Assembly: GCA_963795795.1 (NCBI GenBank)
Contig: CAWCJS010000007.1
Location: 1 to 64,000, forward strand
DNA length: 64,000 bases
From: Palsa-504 sp963795795
Lineage (GTDB): Bacteria > Actinomycetota > Actinomycetes > Streptosporangiales > Streptosporangiaceae
Direction of reading: 5' to 3'
The notes beneath the pieces are model-generated. The model worked only from the letters and a program-made list of their open reading frames with translations. It ran no database searches and was not told the origin of the DNA. Below, one piece after another: positions 25,692-33,111 of this stretch (positions within the stretch are counted from its first letter, which is position 1; each line of letters opens with the position of its first letter). Position numbers and translations under genes: made by a program.

Positions 25692-26345
25692 TTACCGAGC
25701 CCGGCGCTCAGGGGGCGGGCGCCTGCGGGGCGCGGTGTGCCAGGCTTCGGCGGCGGCGATGGCCACGACGACAAAGGCGGCGGCCGGGTCGGGCCACCGC
25801 CAGCCCAGGGTGCGGTATAGCGCTAGTGCAGTAAGCGCGAGCAGGCTGGTGGCTGCGCCGATGCCGCTGAGGGTGCCATCGCCTTGCAGGGCGCGGCTGG
25901 CGATCCGGCCGCCGAGGCGGCGTTTGGCGTAGGCCAGCGGGGCGAGGACGGCCAGCGAGACACCCGCGGCGATCAGGGCCAGATCCGAAGTACCGGGCCG
26001 CGACCCGGCGGCCAGCGCGGCGGCGGACTGGGCGAGGATAACGGCGCTGGCAACGGCCAGGGCGGCGGCCACCACCAGGGCGGCGCGGGTCTCCGCGGTC
26101 GGCGACTGCCCTGGCCGGCGCCGCTCGGCGGTGAACCGCCAGATCAGCGTGGCCGATCCGCAGACGTCCGCGAACACGCCGAGCCCGATCGCCAGCACGC
26201 TCACGCTGTGGCCGTGCAGCCCGATAGTCACCGACACCGTGCCGGACAGCACTCCGAAAGCGACCGAGATCCAGACCAGCCGCAGCGCAGCCGCGATCTC
26301 CCCGGCCCGGGCCTGGCCGGGGGCAGGCCGGTAGCTATCGGACAC
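25692..26345 (-). CDS. short CDF-like cation transporter family protein
   Basis: 217 residues, about five to six transmembrane helices, no cytosolic domain. The architecture matches cation diffusion facilitators (VLAIGLGVFADVCGSATLIWRF for helix 2, YAKRRLGGRIASRALQGDG loop, then FVVVAIAAAEAW). The usual HxxxD/DxxxD metal sites are incomplete, so metal export is uncertain. It is divergent from a second short CDF-like gene at 26434. The pair may form a heteromer, though this is inference. Confidence 0.72.
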   Translation of the reverse strand: MSDSYRPAPGQARAGEIAAALRLVWISVAFGVLSGTVSVTIGLHGHSVSVLAIGLGVFADVCGSATLIWRFTAERRRPGQSPTAETRAALVVAAALAVASAVILAQSAAALAAGSRPGTSDLALIAAGVSLAVLAPLAYAKRRLGGRIASRALQGDGTLSGIGAATSLLALTALALYRTLGWRWPDPAAAFVVVAIAAAEAWHTAPRRRPPPERRAR

Positions 26346-26433
26346 AGAATCCTCGTGCCTTCACGGCAGCAGATAATTCGGTAACAGAAGGTTGCGGTTT
26401 TAGGCGGGCGAGCGCCGCTGGGAGAATACTGCC

Positions 26434-27033
26434 ATGATGCCGGCCGATGCTCCGGCCCGCCAGGCGCTGCTGCGCCGCGGCTTTGCCCTGGAGTACGCGA
26501 CGCTGGCGTGGAACGTGGTCGGGATCGTGGTGCTGGCGGTCGCGGCGATCGCGGCGCGGTCGGTGGCGCTGGCCGGGTTCGGCCTGGACTCGCTGATCGA
26601 GATCGGCGCGTCTACCGTGGTGATCTGGGAGCTGTCCGGCATCGGGGCGGAACGCCAGCGGCGGGGCCTGCGGCTGATCGGCTACGCGTTCGCCGTCCTG
26701 GCCGCCTACCTGCTGGTGCAGTCCACCGTGGTACTCGCCGCCGGGTATCACCCGCGGCACTCCATGCCCGGGATCATCTGGACCGCGGTGACCGGGGCGG
26801 TGATGTTCGCGCTGGCCGCCGGCAAGGCCCATACCGGCGCCGCGCTGGGCAACCCGGTTCTGCAGACCGAGGGCCGGGTCACCCTGATCGACGGGATCCT
26901 GGCCACCGCGGTACTGCTCGGCCTGGTGCTGAACGCCACGCTGGGATGGTGGTGGGCCGACCCGGCCGCCGGGTACGTGCTGGTCTGCTACGCCACCCGC
27001 GAAGTACGGAACATCTTCCTTACCGGACACTGA
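26434..27033 (+). CDS. short CDF-like cation transporter family protein
   Basis: 199 residues with helices resembling the cation-efflux family. ALAGFGLDSLIEIGASTVVIW is the helix-2 metal-site block with the conserved Asp-Ser, and LQTEGRVTLIDGILATAVLLG corresponds to helix 5. The C-terminal cytosolic metal domain of full CDF proteins is absent. It starts 88 bp from the start of its divergent homologue, so both likely share a promoter region. The metal, if any, cannot be named. Confidence 0.78.
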   Translation: MMPADAPARQALLRRGFALEYATLAWNVVGIVVLAVAAIAARSVALAGFGLDSLIEIGASTVVIWELSGIGAERQRRGLRLIGYAFAVLAAYLLVQSTVVLAAGYHPRHSMPGIIWTAVTGAVMFALAAGKAHTGAALGNPVLQTEGRVTLIDGILATAVLLGLVLNATLGWWWADPAAGYVLVCYATREVRNIFLTGH

Positions 27034-27138
27034 TAGCCGCTACAGGCTGCGCCCAGCGCCCGGGACCAGCCGAGCCAACGGGCATATGACATCAGGAACC
27101 GCGCCCCTTCAGCACACCACCGGCGGAACAATTATCCC

Positions 27139-27906
27139 GTGTCCCGTATCTTCATCACCGGCTCCACCGACGGACTCGGCCGCGCCGCCGCCGGTGTTCT
27201 CATGGGTGAAGGACATGAGGTTGTCCTCCACGCCCGTACTCGCGAGCGGGCGGCGGCGCTCGGCGACCTCGCCGCGGACGCCGCGGGAGTCGTCATCGGC
27301 GACCTCAGCAGCGCAGCCGAGACCCGAGACCTCGCCGGTCAGGTAAACAAGATCGGCCGGATGGATGCTGTTATCCACAATGCCGGCGTCTTCCTCGAGC
27401 CCTCCCGCTCGCCAACCTCCGACGGTCACGCGAAGACTCTCGCGGTGAACACCCTGGCGCCCTACCTGCTCACTGCGTTGATCGCCCGCCCGGATCGGCT
27501 CATCTACCTCAGCAGCGGACTTCATCACGCAGGTGCGGGGTCCCTCCGGGATATCGACTGGACCAGCCGGTCCTGGAACGCCTCACAGGCGTACTCCGAG
27601 AGCAAGCTCCACGTAACCGCGCTCGCGCTCACCCTCGCGCGCGCCTGGCCGGAGGTACTCAGCAACGCCGTCGATCCGGGCTGGGTCCCGACCAAGATGG
27701 GCGGCCCCGCGGCAACCGGCGATCTGAAGATGGGCTATCTCACGCAGACATGGCTCGCCGTCAGCAATGACGCCGCCGCCACCGTGAGCGGTGGCTACTG
27801 GTACCACCTGCAGCGACAGGCGCCCGCAGCACAAGCTCACGACCCGGCCTTCCAGGACCAGCTGATGGACCGGCTGGCCGGGCTCACTGGCGTCGCACTC
27901 TTCTAA
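27139..27906 (+). CDS. SDR family NAD(P)-dependent oxidoreductase
   Basis: A 255-residue short-chain dehydrogenase with TGSTDGLG, HNAGVF, LSSGLHHAG with the catalytic Ser, and YSESKLH with Tyr and Lys. The segment VDPGWVPTKMGGPAATGD follows the catalytic block as in many WW-oxidoreductase-like SDRs. Substrate unknown. GTG start 27139. No adjacent partner; the next gene is 384 bp downstream. Confidence 0.92.
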   Translation: MSRIFITGSTDGLGRAAAGVLMGEGHEVVLHARTRERAAALGDLAADAAGVVIGDLSSAAETRDLAGQVNKIGRMDAVIHNAGVFLEPSRSPTSDGHAKTLAVNTLAPYLLTALIARPDRLIYLSSGLHHAGAGSLRDIDWTSRSWNASQAYSESKLHVTALALTLARAWPEVLSNAVDPGWVPTKMGGPAATGDLKMGYLTQTWLAVSNDAAATVSGGYWYHLQRQAPAAQAHDPAFQDQLMDRLAGLTGVALF

Positions 27907-27929
27907 CTTCACGGTCACGCTGCCGCTGA

Positions 27930-28150
27930 CCCAGCCCGGGCGAGGCCCTCCGGTAGCAGCTGAGGTCCTCGCCGACGCCGGTGGGCCGGGTGGTCGTTAC
28001 CGAGCCTGACAGATATATCATTCCGTCGTTTTCCAGGCAGACGGACGGGTCCCCGGTGTCGAACGCGCCCTCTTCCCGAGTGCCAGCCGTTCACCAGCGT
28101 CAACGGCGCCCAGGAGCAGCCCGTCCCGGCGTGCGCGGCCGGCGTATTTC
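27930..28150 (-). pseudogene. fragment of a secreted beta-repeat protein
   Basis: The minus strand reads WAPLTLVNGWHS, then in another frame FDTGDPSVCLENDGMIYLSG and further to GEDLSCYRRASPG. This is the pattern (TLVNGW, GDP.., ..G.IYLSG) of a repeat found in secreted actinomycete proteins. The frame changes near 28050 and no start or export signal is present. It occupies most of the gap between the SDR and the molybdenum-hydroxylase genes. Confidence 0.5.
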
Positions 28151-28290
28151 TACGTCGCTCTGGCGAGGTCGCGCCTGAGTTGTCATTGCTCAATTCCGGC
28201 GGCGGCGATCCCGGATCGACACGGTGGCCGAGGCCGCCTGAGTAGGCTGGAACGCTATAGGCACCACAGCCGGATCGAAGGGCCGCCCCA

Positions 28291-29163
28291 ATGAAATTGC
28301 CTCCGTTTGATTACGAGGCGCCTGAAACCGTTTCTGAAGCTGTGGAATTGCTGGCTGAGCATGGCGACGAGGCGAGTGTGCTCGCCGGCGGCCAGAGCCT
28401 CATCCCGCTGCTGGCGCTGCGGCTGGCCCGCCCGGCGGTGCTCGTCGACATCAACGGTGTAACGGAACTGTCCGGGGTGTCGGCGGCAGATGGCTGGATG
28501 GCGATAGGCGCCATGACGCGGGAGTACGTGGTCGAGGAATCCGGGAGCGTCGCCGACACCGTGCCGATGCTGGCGGCTGCTCTGCCGTTCATCGGTCATG
28601 AGGCGATCCGCAGCCGCGGCACGATAGGCGGCAGCCTGGCGCACGCCGATCCGGCCGCCGAACTGCCCGCCGTCGCCCGGGCGCTCGACGCGGAGTTCGT
28701 GGTGCGTGGCCAGTCTGGCGAGCGGGTGATCCCGGCGGCGGAGTGGTTCGAGGGATACCTCATGACGTCACGCCGTCCGGATGAGCTCCTCGTCGAGGTG
28801 CGCTTCCCGACCACGGGACGCGACACGGGGGTCAGCTTCCAGGAGGTCGCACGCCGCCACGGTGACTTCGCGATTGTCGGCCTGGCGGCGTCGCTGACGC
28901 TGTCCGACGGCGCGATCAGCGATGCCCGGCTGGCGTTTGCCGGCCTTTCTGACGTGCCGGTCCGGGCCTACGCCGCGGAAGATCTGCTGGTCGGCGAGAG
29001 GCCGTCGACGGATCTGTTCGATGAGGCCGCCCGGCGCGCGACCGCCGATGTCGACCCGCCGGGCGACTTGCACGGGTCGTCCGACTACCGCAAGACGGTC
29101 GCGGCCGCTTTGGTGCGCCGCGGCCTGCGAGCGGCCGCGGCCCACGCCCTCGGGAGGCAGTGA
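28291..29163 (+). CDS. molybdenum hydroxylase FAD-binding subunit (CoxM-like)
   Basis: The medium subunit of the xanthine-dehydrogenase/CO-dehydrogenase family; it carries FAD and passes electrons from the iron-sulfur subunit to an acceptor. The 290-residue protein has LAGGQSLIPLLALR and IRSRGTIGGSLAHADPAAELP, the two FAD-binding signatures, and the usual C-terminal domain. It is the first of three genes in M-S-L order with only 3 bp before the next start. The window also encodes cofactor genes moaC and mogA. Confidence 0.95.
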   Translation: MKLPPFDYEAPETVSEAVELLAEHGDEASVLAGGQSLIPLLALRLARPAVLVDINGVTELSGVSAADGWMAIGAMTREYVVEESGSVADTVPMLAAALPFIGHEAIRSRGTIGGSLAHADPAAELPAVARALDAEFVVRGQSGERVIPAAEWFEGYLMTSRRPDELLVEVRFPTTGRDTGVSFQEVARRHGDFAIVGLAASLTLSDGAISDARLAFAGLSDVPVRAYAAEDLLVGERPSTDLFDEAARRATADVDPPGDLHGSSDYRKTVAAALVRRGLRAAAAHALGRQ

Positions 29164-29166
29164 CTG

Positions 29167-29637
29167 ATGGTGGACATCACCCTGAGGGTCAACGGTGCGA
29201 CGCGCACGGGTTCGCCCGAGGCGCGCAAGACGCTGGCGGACTTCCTGCGGGATGACCTCAACCTCACCGGCACCCATGTGGGCTGCGAGCACGGTGCCTG
29301 CGGTGCGTGCACGGTCATCCTCGACGGCCGGGCGGTGCGCTCGTGCCTGATGCTGGCGGTCCAGGCCGCTGGCCGCGAGGTAACGACGATCGAGGGGATA
29401 GCCCCGGACGGCGGGATGGGCACACTGCAGCAAGCGATGTGGGATTCGCATAGCTTCCAGTGCGGTTTTTGCACGCCGGGGTTCGTCATGCAGGCCACCG
29501 CGTTCCTCAGCGACCACCCCGACGCCGACGAGCAGCAGATCCGCGAGGCGCTATCGGGCAACATCTGCCGGTGCACGGGTTATCAGAGCATCATCGATGG
29601 CGTCCTGCTGGCCGCCGAGCGCAACCGTGCGCACTGA
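29167..29637 (+). CDS. molybdenum hydroxylase [2Fe-2S] subunit (CoxS-like)
   Basis: Small subunit with two [2Fe-2S] clusters. The N-terminal plant-ferredoxin cluster is CEHGACGACTVILDG plus a later Cys in RSC; the C-terminal cluster is in CGFCTPGF and NICRCTGY. 156 residues, normal length. Electrons flow from the molybdenum site in the large subunit through these clusters to FAD in the medium subunit. Translationally linked to the upstream gene. Confidence 0.96.
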   Translation: MVDITLRVNGATRTGSPEARKTLADFLRDDLNLTGTHVGCEHGACGACTVILDGRAVRSCLMLAVQAAGREVTTIEGIAPDGGMGTLQQAMWDSHSFQCGFCTPGFVMQATAFLSDHPDADEQQIREALSGNICRCTGYQSIIDGVLLAAERNRAH

Positions 29638-29699
29638 GCGGCCGCGCGGCGGCTTGCCCGACGCGCGCGCTCTGGAAAGCACTGAGCGAGGGAGCGACC

Positions 29700-32048
29700 A
29701 TGGCAGCTATCGCGGCTGAGCGCTACACCGGCGCGAGCATCAAGCGTTCGGAGGACCCGCGCATCCTGACCGGCACAGGCCGGTACGTCGACGACATCAA
29801 GCTGCCCGGGATGCTGCACGCGGCGTTCGTGCGCTCGCCGATGCCGCACGCTCGCGTGCTGTCGGTCGATGTCTCGGCCGCGCGGGCGCTGCCCGGAGTG
29901 GTCGCGGTGCTTACCGGGGCCGACCTGGAGGCGATGACGGTCCCGGGGCCGGATGCGCTCCTGGCTCTCATGGGGTGGGCCGGGCCCACCCCGGAGTTCA
30001 CCCTGCTCGCGACGGACAAGGTGCGCCTCGTCGGCGATCCCGTGGCGGTCGTCGTCGCCGAGAACCGTTACGTCGCCGAGGACGGCTGCGAGCTGGTGGA
30101 GGTCGAGTACGACGATCTTCCTCCGGTGGTAACGGCCGCCTTCGCGCTTGACCCGAGCAGCCCGCCGCTTTTCGCCAACCTAGGTGACAACATCGCCCGC
30201 CCGCACTCGCGCAGCGAGTTCGGGGACGTCGCCGGTACGTTCGCCGATGCTGACCGCAGCTACGACTTCCACATCGACGTGCACCGGCACCAGAACGTGC
30301 CCATGGAGGGGCGCGCCTGCGTCGCGAGTTACGACGCCGACCTCGGGGTCATGACGATGTACGCGGCCACGCAGAGCGTGCACGTCAGCAGGATTGCCGT
30401 CGCCACCCGCCTCGGCATGCCGCCCGACAAGGTGCGTGTGCTGGCCGGCGATATCGGCGGCTCGTTCGGCCTGAAGATCGGCGCATCACGCGAAGAACTC
30501 GCCGTGGCCGCGGCCGCTCGTCTGGTCGGCCGTCCGGTCAAGTGGGTCGAGGACCGCGGCGAGAACCTCACCGCGTCGGGGCAGGCCCGCGAGGAGAGCT
30601 TCGACGTCCGCGCCGCGGTCAGCAACGACGGCGACCTGCTCGGGCTGGACGTGGCGATGGTCGTCGACACGGGCTCGTACCCGGGTCTGGGCGTGACGGT
30701 CCCGGACATCATGCAGGGGATGATGCCCGGTCCGTACAAGCTCGCGGCCCTGGGTTTCGAGTCAACCGCGGCGATTACCAACAAGGCACCGTACGTCGCC
30801 TACCGCGGGCCGTGGGCGTCCGAGACGTTCGTGCGAGAGCGCGTCCTGGACCTCATCGCGAAGGATCTCGGCCTCGATCCGGTCGAGATCCGGCTGCGTA
30901 ACGTCGCCCCGCGCACCGATCCGCCGGCCGTGATGATCACCGGTCGTCCGTTGGTGGGAGTCACGTCGAAGGAGTCACTTGAGCGGATCGCCGAGCTCGT
31001 GGACTTTCCCGCGTTCCGGCGCCGGCAGGCGCAGGCGCGAGAGCAGGGCCGCCACCTCGGCATCGGCGTGGCCACGTTCATCGAGGCCGCTCCGGGGCCG
31101 CGCTCGCCAGAGGGGGCAAGTGGCCCCATGGGCATGGAGTCGATGCGCCTGCGGCTCGAGGAAGACGGCATCGTGGTGTTGTTCACCGGCCAGATGCCCC
31201 ACGGGCAGAGCCACCAGACGACCCTGGCCCAGATCGCCGCGGACGAGTTCGGCGTGCCGTTCGAGCAGGTTCGCGTCGTGGTCGGCGACACCAACGTCGT
31301 CCCGTTCGGGCTGACCGGCGGCAGCCGGTCGGCCACGATGACCGGGGGCGTGGCGCTGCACGGCGCTCGCCAGCTCAAGGCCAAGGTGCTCGACTTCGCG
31401 GCGCATCTGATGGAGGCCAGCGCGCAGGACCTCCTGATCACTGATGGCAACGTGTGGGTGCGCGGCGACCCGGCTACCGCGATCGCGGTGAGCGAGGTCG
31501 CGCGGCGTGCGGCGTCTGGGCAGTTCGGTGACGATGTGGACGCCAACCTCGAGGTGGCGGCTTCGTTCGACGGCGGCGAAGGCGGCTGGTCCGGCGGCAC
31601 TCACTGCGCGATCGTGGACGTCGACGTTGAGACCGGCATTGTGAAGGTGGAGCGGTATGTCGCCGTCGAGGACTGCGGCGCGCTGATCAATCCCGCGGTC
31701 GTCGAGGGCCAGATCCGGGGCGGCGTGGCCCAGGGCATCGGCGCGGTGCTGCTGGAGCGATCGGCGTACGCCGAGGACGGCAACTTCCAGTCAGCCACGT
31801 TCATGGATTACCTGATGCCGACCGCCTGCGACATTCCCCGGATCGAGATAGAGCACCTCGAGACGGTGCCGCTCGACGCCCACGTCAACTTCCGCGGCGT
31901 GGGCGAAGGCGGCATGATCGTCGCGCCGCCCACGGTAGTGAACGCCATCGAGGATGCACTCTCACCCTTCGGGGTGCGGATCTACGAGCAGCACTTGCCG
32001 CCTGCTCGAATCCTGGAACTGATCGCCGTAGTGCCCGACCGGCACTGA
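29700..32048 (+). CDS. molybdenum hydroxylase large subunit (CoxL-like, not form I)
   Basis: The 782-residue catalytic subunit binding molybdopterin cytosine dinucleotide. It has the N-terminal domain RSEDPRILTGTGRYVDD, GDIGGSFGLK, SRSATMTGG, and near the end GVGEGGMIVAPPTVVNA with the catalytic Glu. The loop that separates subtypes reads AYRGPW. Form I CO dehydrogenases have AYxCSFR and form II AYRGAGR. So CO oxidation is not supported and the substrate is open (purine, aldehyde or heterocycle). ATG 29700 follows GGGAG. Confidence 0.93.
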   Translation: MAAIAAERYTGASIKRSEDPRILTGTGRYVDDIKLPGMLHAAFVRSPMPHARVLSVDVSAARALPGVVAVLTGADLEAMTVPGPDALLALMGWAGPTPEFTLLATDKVRLVGDPVAVVVAENRYVAEDGCELVEVEYDDLPPVVTAAFALDPSSPPLFANLGDNIARPHSRSEFGDVAGTFADADRSYDFHIDVHRHQNVPMEGRACVASYDADLGVMTMYAATQSVHVSRIAVATRLGMPPDKVRVLAGDIGGSFGLKIGASREELAVAAAARLVGRPVKWVEDRGENLTASGQAREESFDVRAAVSNDGDLLGLDVAMVVDTGSYPGLGVTVPDIMQGMMPGPYKLAALGFESTAAITNKAPYVAYRGPWASETFVRERVLDLIAKDLGLDPVEIRLRNVAPRTDPPAVMITGRPLVGVTSKESLERIAELVDFPAFRRRQAQAREQGRHLGIGVATFIEAAPGPRSPEGASGPMGMESMRLRLEEDGIVVLFTGQMPHGQSHQTTLAQIAADEFGVPFEQVRVVVGDTNVVPFGLTGGSRSATMTGGVALHGARQLKAKVLDFAAHLMEASAQDLLITDGNVWVRGDPATAIAVSEVARRAASGQFGDDVDANLEVAASFDGGEGGWSGGTHCAIVDVDVETGIVKVERYVAVEDCGALINPAVVEGQIRGGVAQGIGAVLLERSAYAEDGNFQSATFMDYLMPTACDIPRIEIEHLETVPLDAHVNFRGVGEGGMIVAPPTVVNAIEDALSPFGVRIYEQHLPPARILELIAVVPDRH

Positions 32049-32190
32049 ACTTCCAGGTCCGGGCGTCGACAGCGCCCCAGGCATCACGAGCGACCTCGCG
32101 TGAATCACCGTGATCGGGTGGTGCTTCCTAACCTGGCTGGCGGCAAGCCTGGTAGTGGCTCGCCTCAACTCGGCCGAAGGGAGATCCTCC

Positions 32191-33102
32191 GTGAGCACCG
32201 AGCAGAAAGAGAACCTCGACGCGATCCTGCGGCAGTCAGCCTTCCCCGCCGACCTCGATGTCAGCGAGCTGAGGCGGCTCCTCCGGGAGTTGACATCGGC
32301 GCAGCCGCTGCCCGCCGACGTAACCGTGACCGCTGCCGCACTGGGCGGTGTCCCGACGGCGGAGATCACCGTCGACGGAATCGAACCCCGCCACGTGGTC
32401 CTGTACTTCCACGGCGGCGTGTACGTACTGGGGGACGCCTTCCAAGCCGCTGGCCTGGCCGCCCAGATCGCCCGGCGGACGAGCGCCAAGGCCATCTCCG
32501 TCGACTACCGGCTCGCCCCCGAGCACCCGTATCCGGCGGCGGTCGATGACGCCCTGGCCGCCTACGAAGCTCTTCTGGACAACGGCACAGCCCCGTCGGA
32601 CATCGCTTTCGCGGGAGAGTCCGCGGGCGGCGGGCTCGCCATCGCCACCCTGGTCACCGCCCGGGATCACGGGCTCCCGCTGCCGGCCGCGACCTTCGTC
32701 ATGTCACCGTATGCCGATCTCACCCTGGCCGGGACGACCATGGAAACCAAGCGCGAGGTCGACCCGCTGCTCAGCCGTGAAAACCTCCAGGCCCGAGTCC
32801 CCGACTACACGTCGGGACAAGACGCCGCCAGCGGCCTCATCAGCCCCATATTCGCGGACCTGTCCGGCCTGCCGCCCCTGATCATCCAGGCCGGATCTCA
32901 CGAGGTTCTCCTCGACGACGCCGTGCGTCTCGCGCGACAAGCCGCTACTGCGGACGTCGAGGTCACCCTCGACATCACCCCTGGGGTGCCGCACGTCTTC
33001 CAGGCCTATTACCCCTTCCTCGAGGAAGCGGCCGACGCATTGGACAGAGCCGGACAGCTCCTGTCGGCGCGTCTCGCCGGTGCAGAACGCGTCACCGCAT
33101 AA
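32191..33102 (+). CDS. alpha/beta hydrolase (hormone-sensitive lipase family)
   Basis: A 303-residue esterase. The oxyanion motif is YFHGGVY (HGG family), the nucleophile elbow GESAGGG, the acid in the region LIIQAGSHEVLLDD and the catalytic His in VPHVFQ. GTG 32191 is preferred for its GGGAG ribosome site. A frame opening further upstream adds an unlikely N-terminus. Convergent with the LuxR regulator, ending 9 bp before it. It may act with the hydroxylase upstream, but nothing proves it. Confidence 0.92.
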   Translation: MSTEQKENLDAILRQSAFPADLDVSELRRLLRELTSAQPLPADVTVTAAALGGVPTAEITVDGIEPRHVVLYFHGGVYVLGDAFQAAGLAAQIARRTSAKAISVDYRLAPEHPYPAAVDDALAAYEALLDNGTAPSDIAFAGESAGGGLAIATLVTARDHGLPLPAATFVMSPYADLTLAGTTMETKREVDPLLSRENLQARVPDYTSGQDAASGLISPIFADLSGLPPLIIQAGSHEVLLDDAVRLARQAATADVEVTLDITPGVPHVFQAYYPFLEEAADALDRAGQLLSARLAGAERVTA

Positions 33103-33111
33103 CGCGCCGGG

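Noticed and set aside
28291..32048. Aerobic CO dehydrogenase (coxMSL)
   Set aside because: The gene order fits, but the large-subunit loop is AYRGPW rather than the form I AYxCSFR, and no CoxDEFG maturation genes follow.
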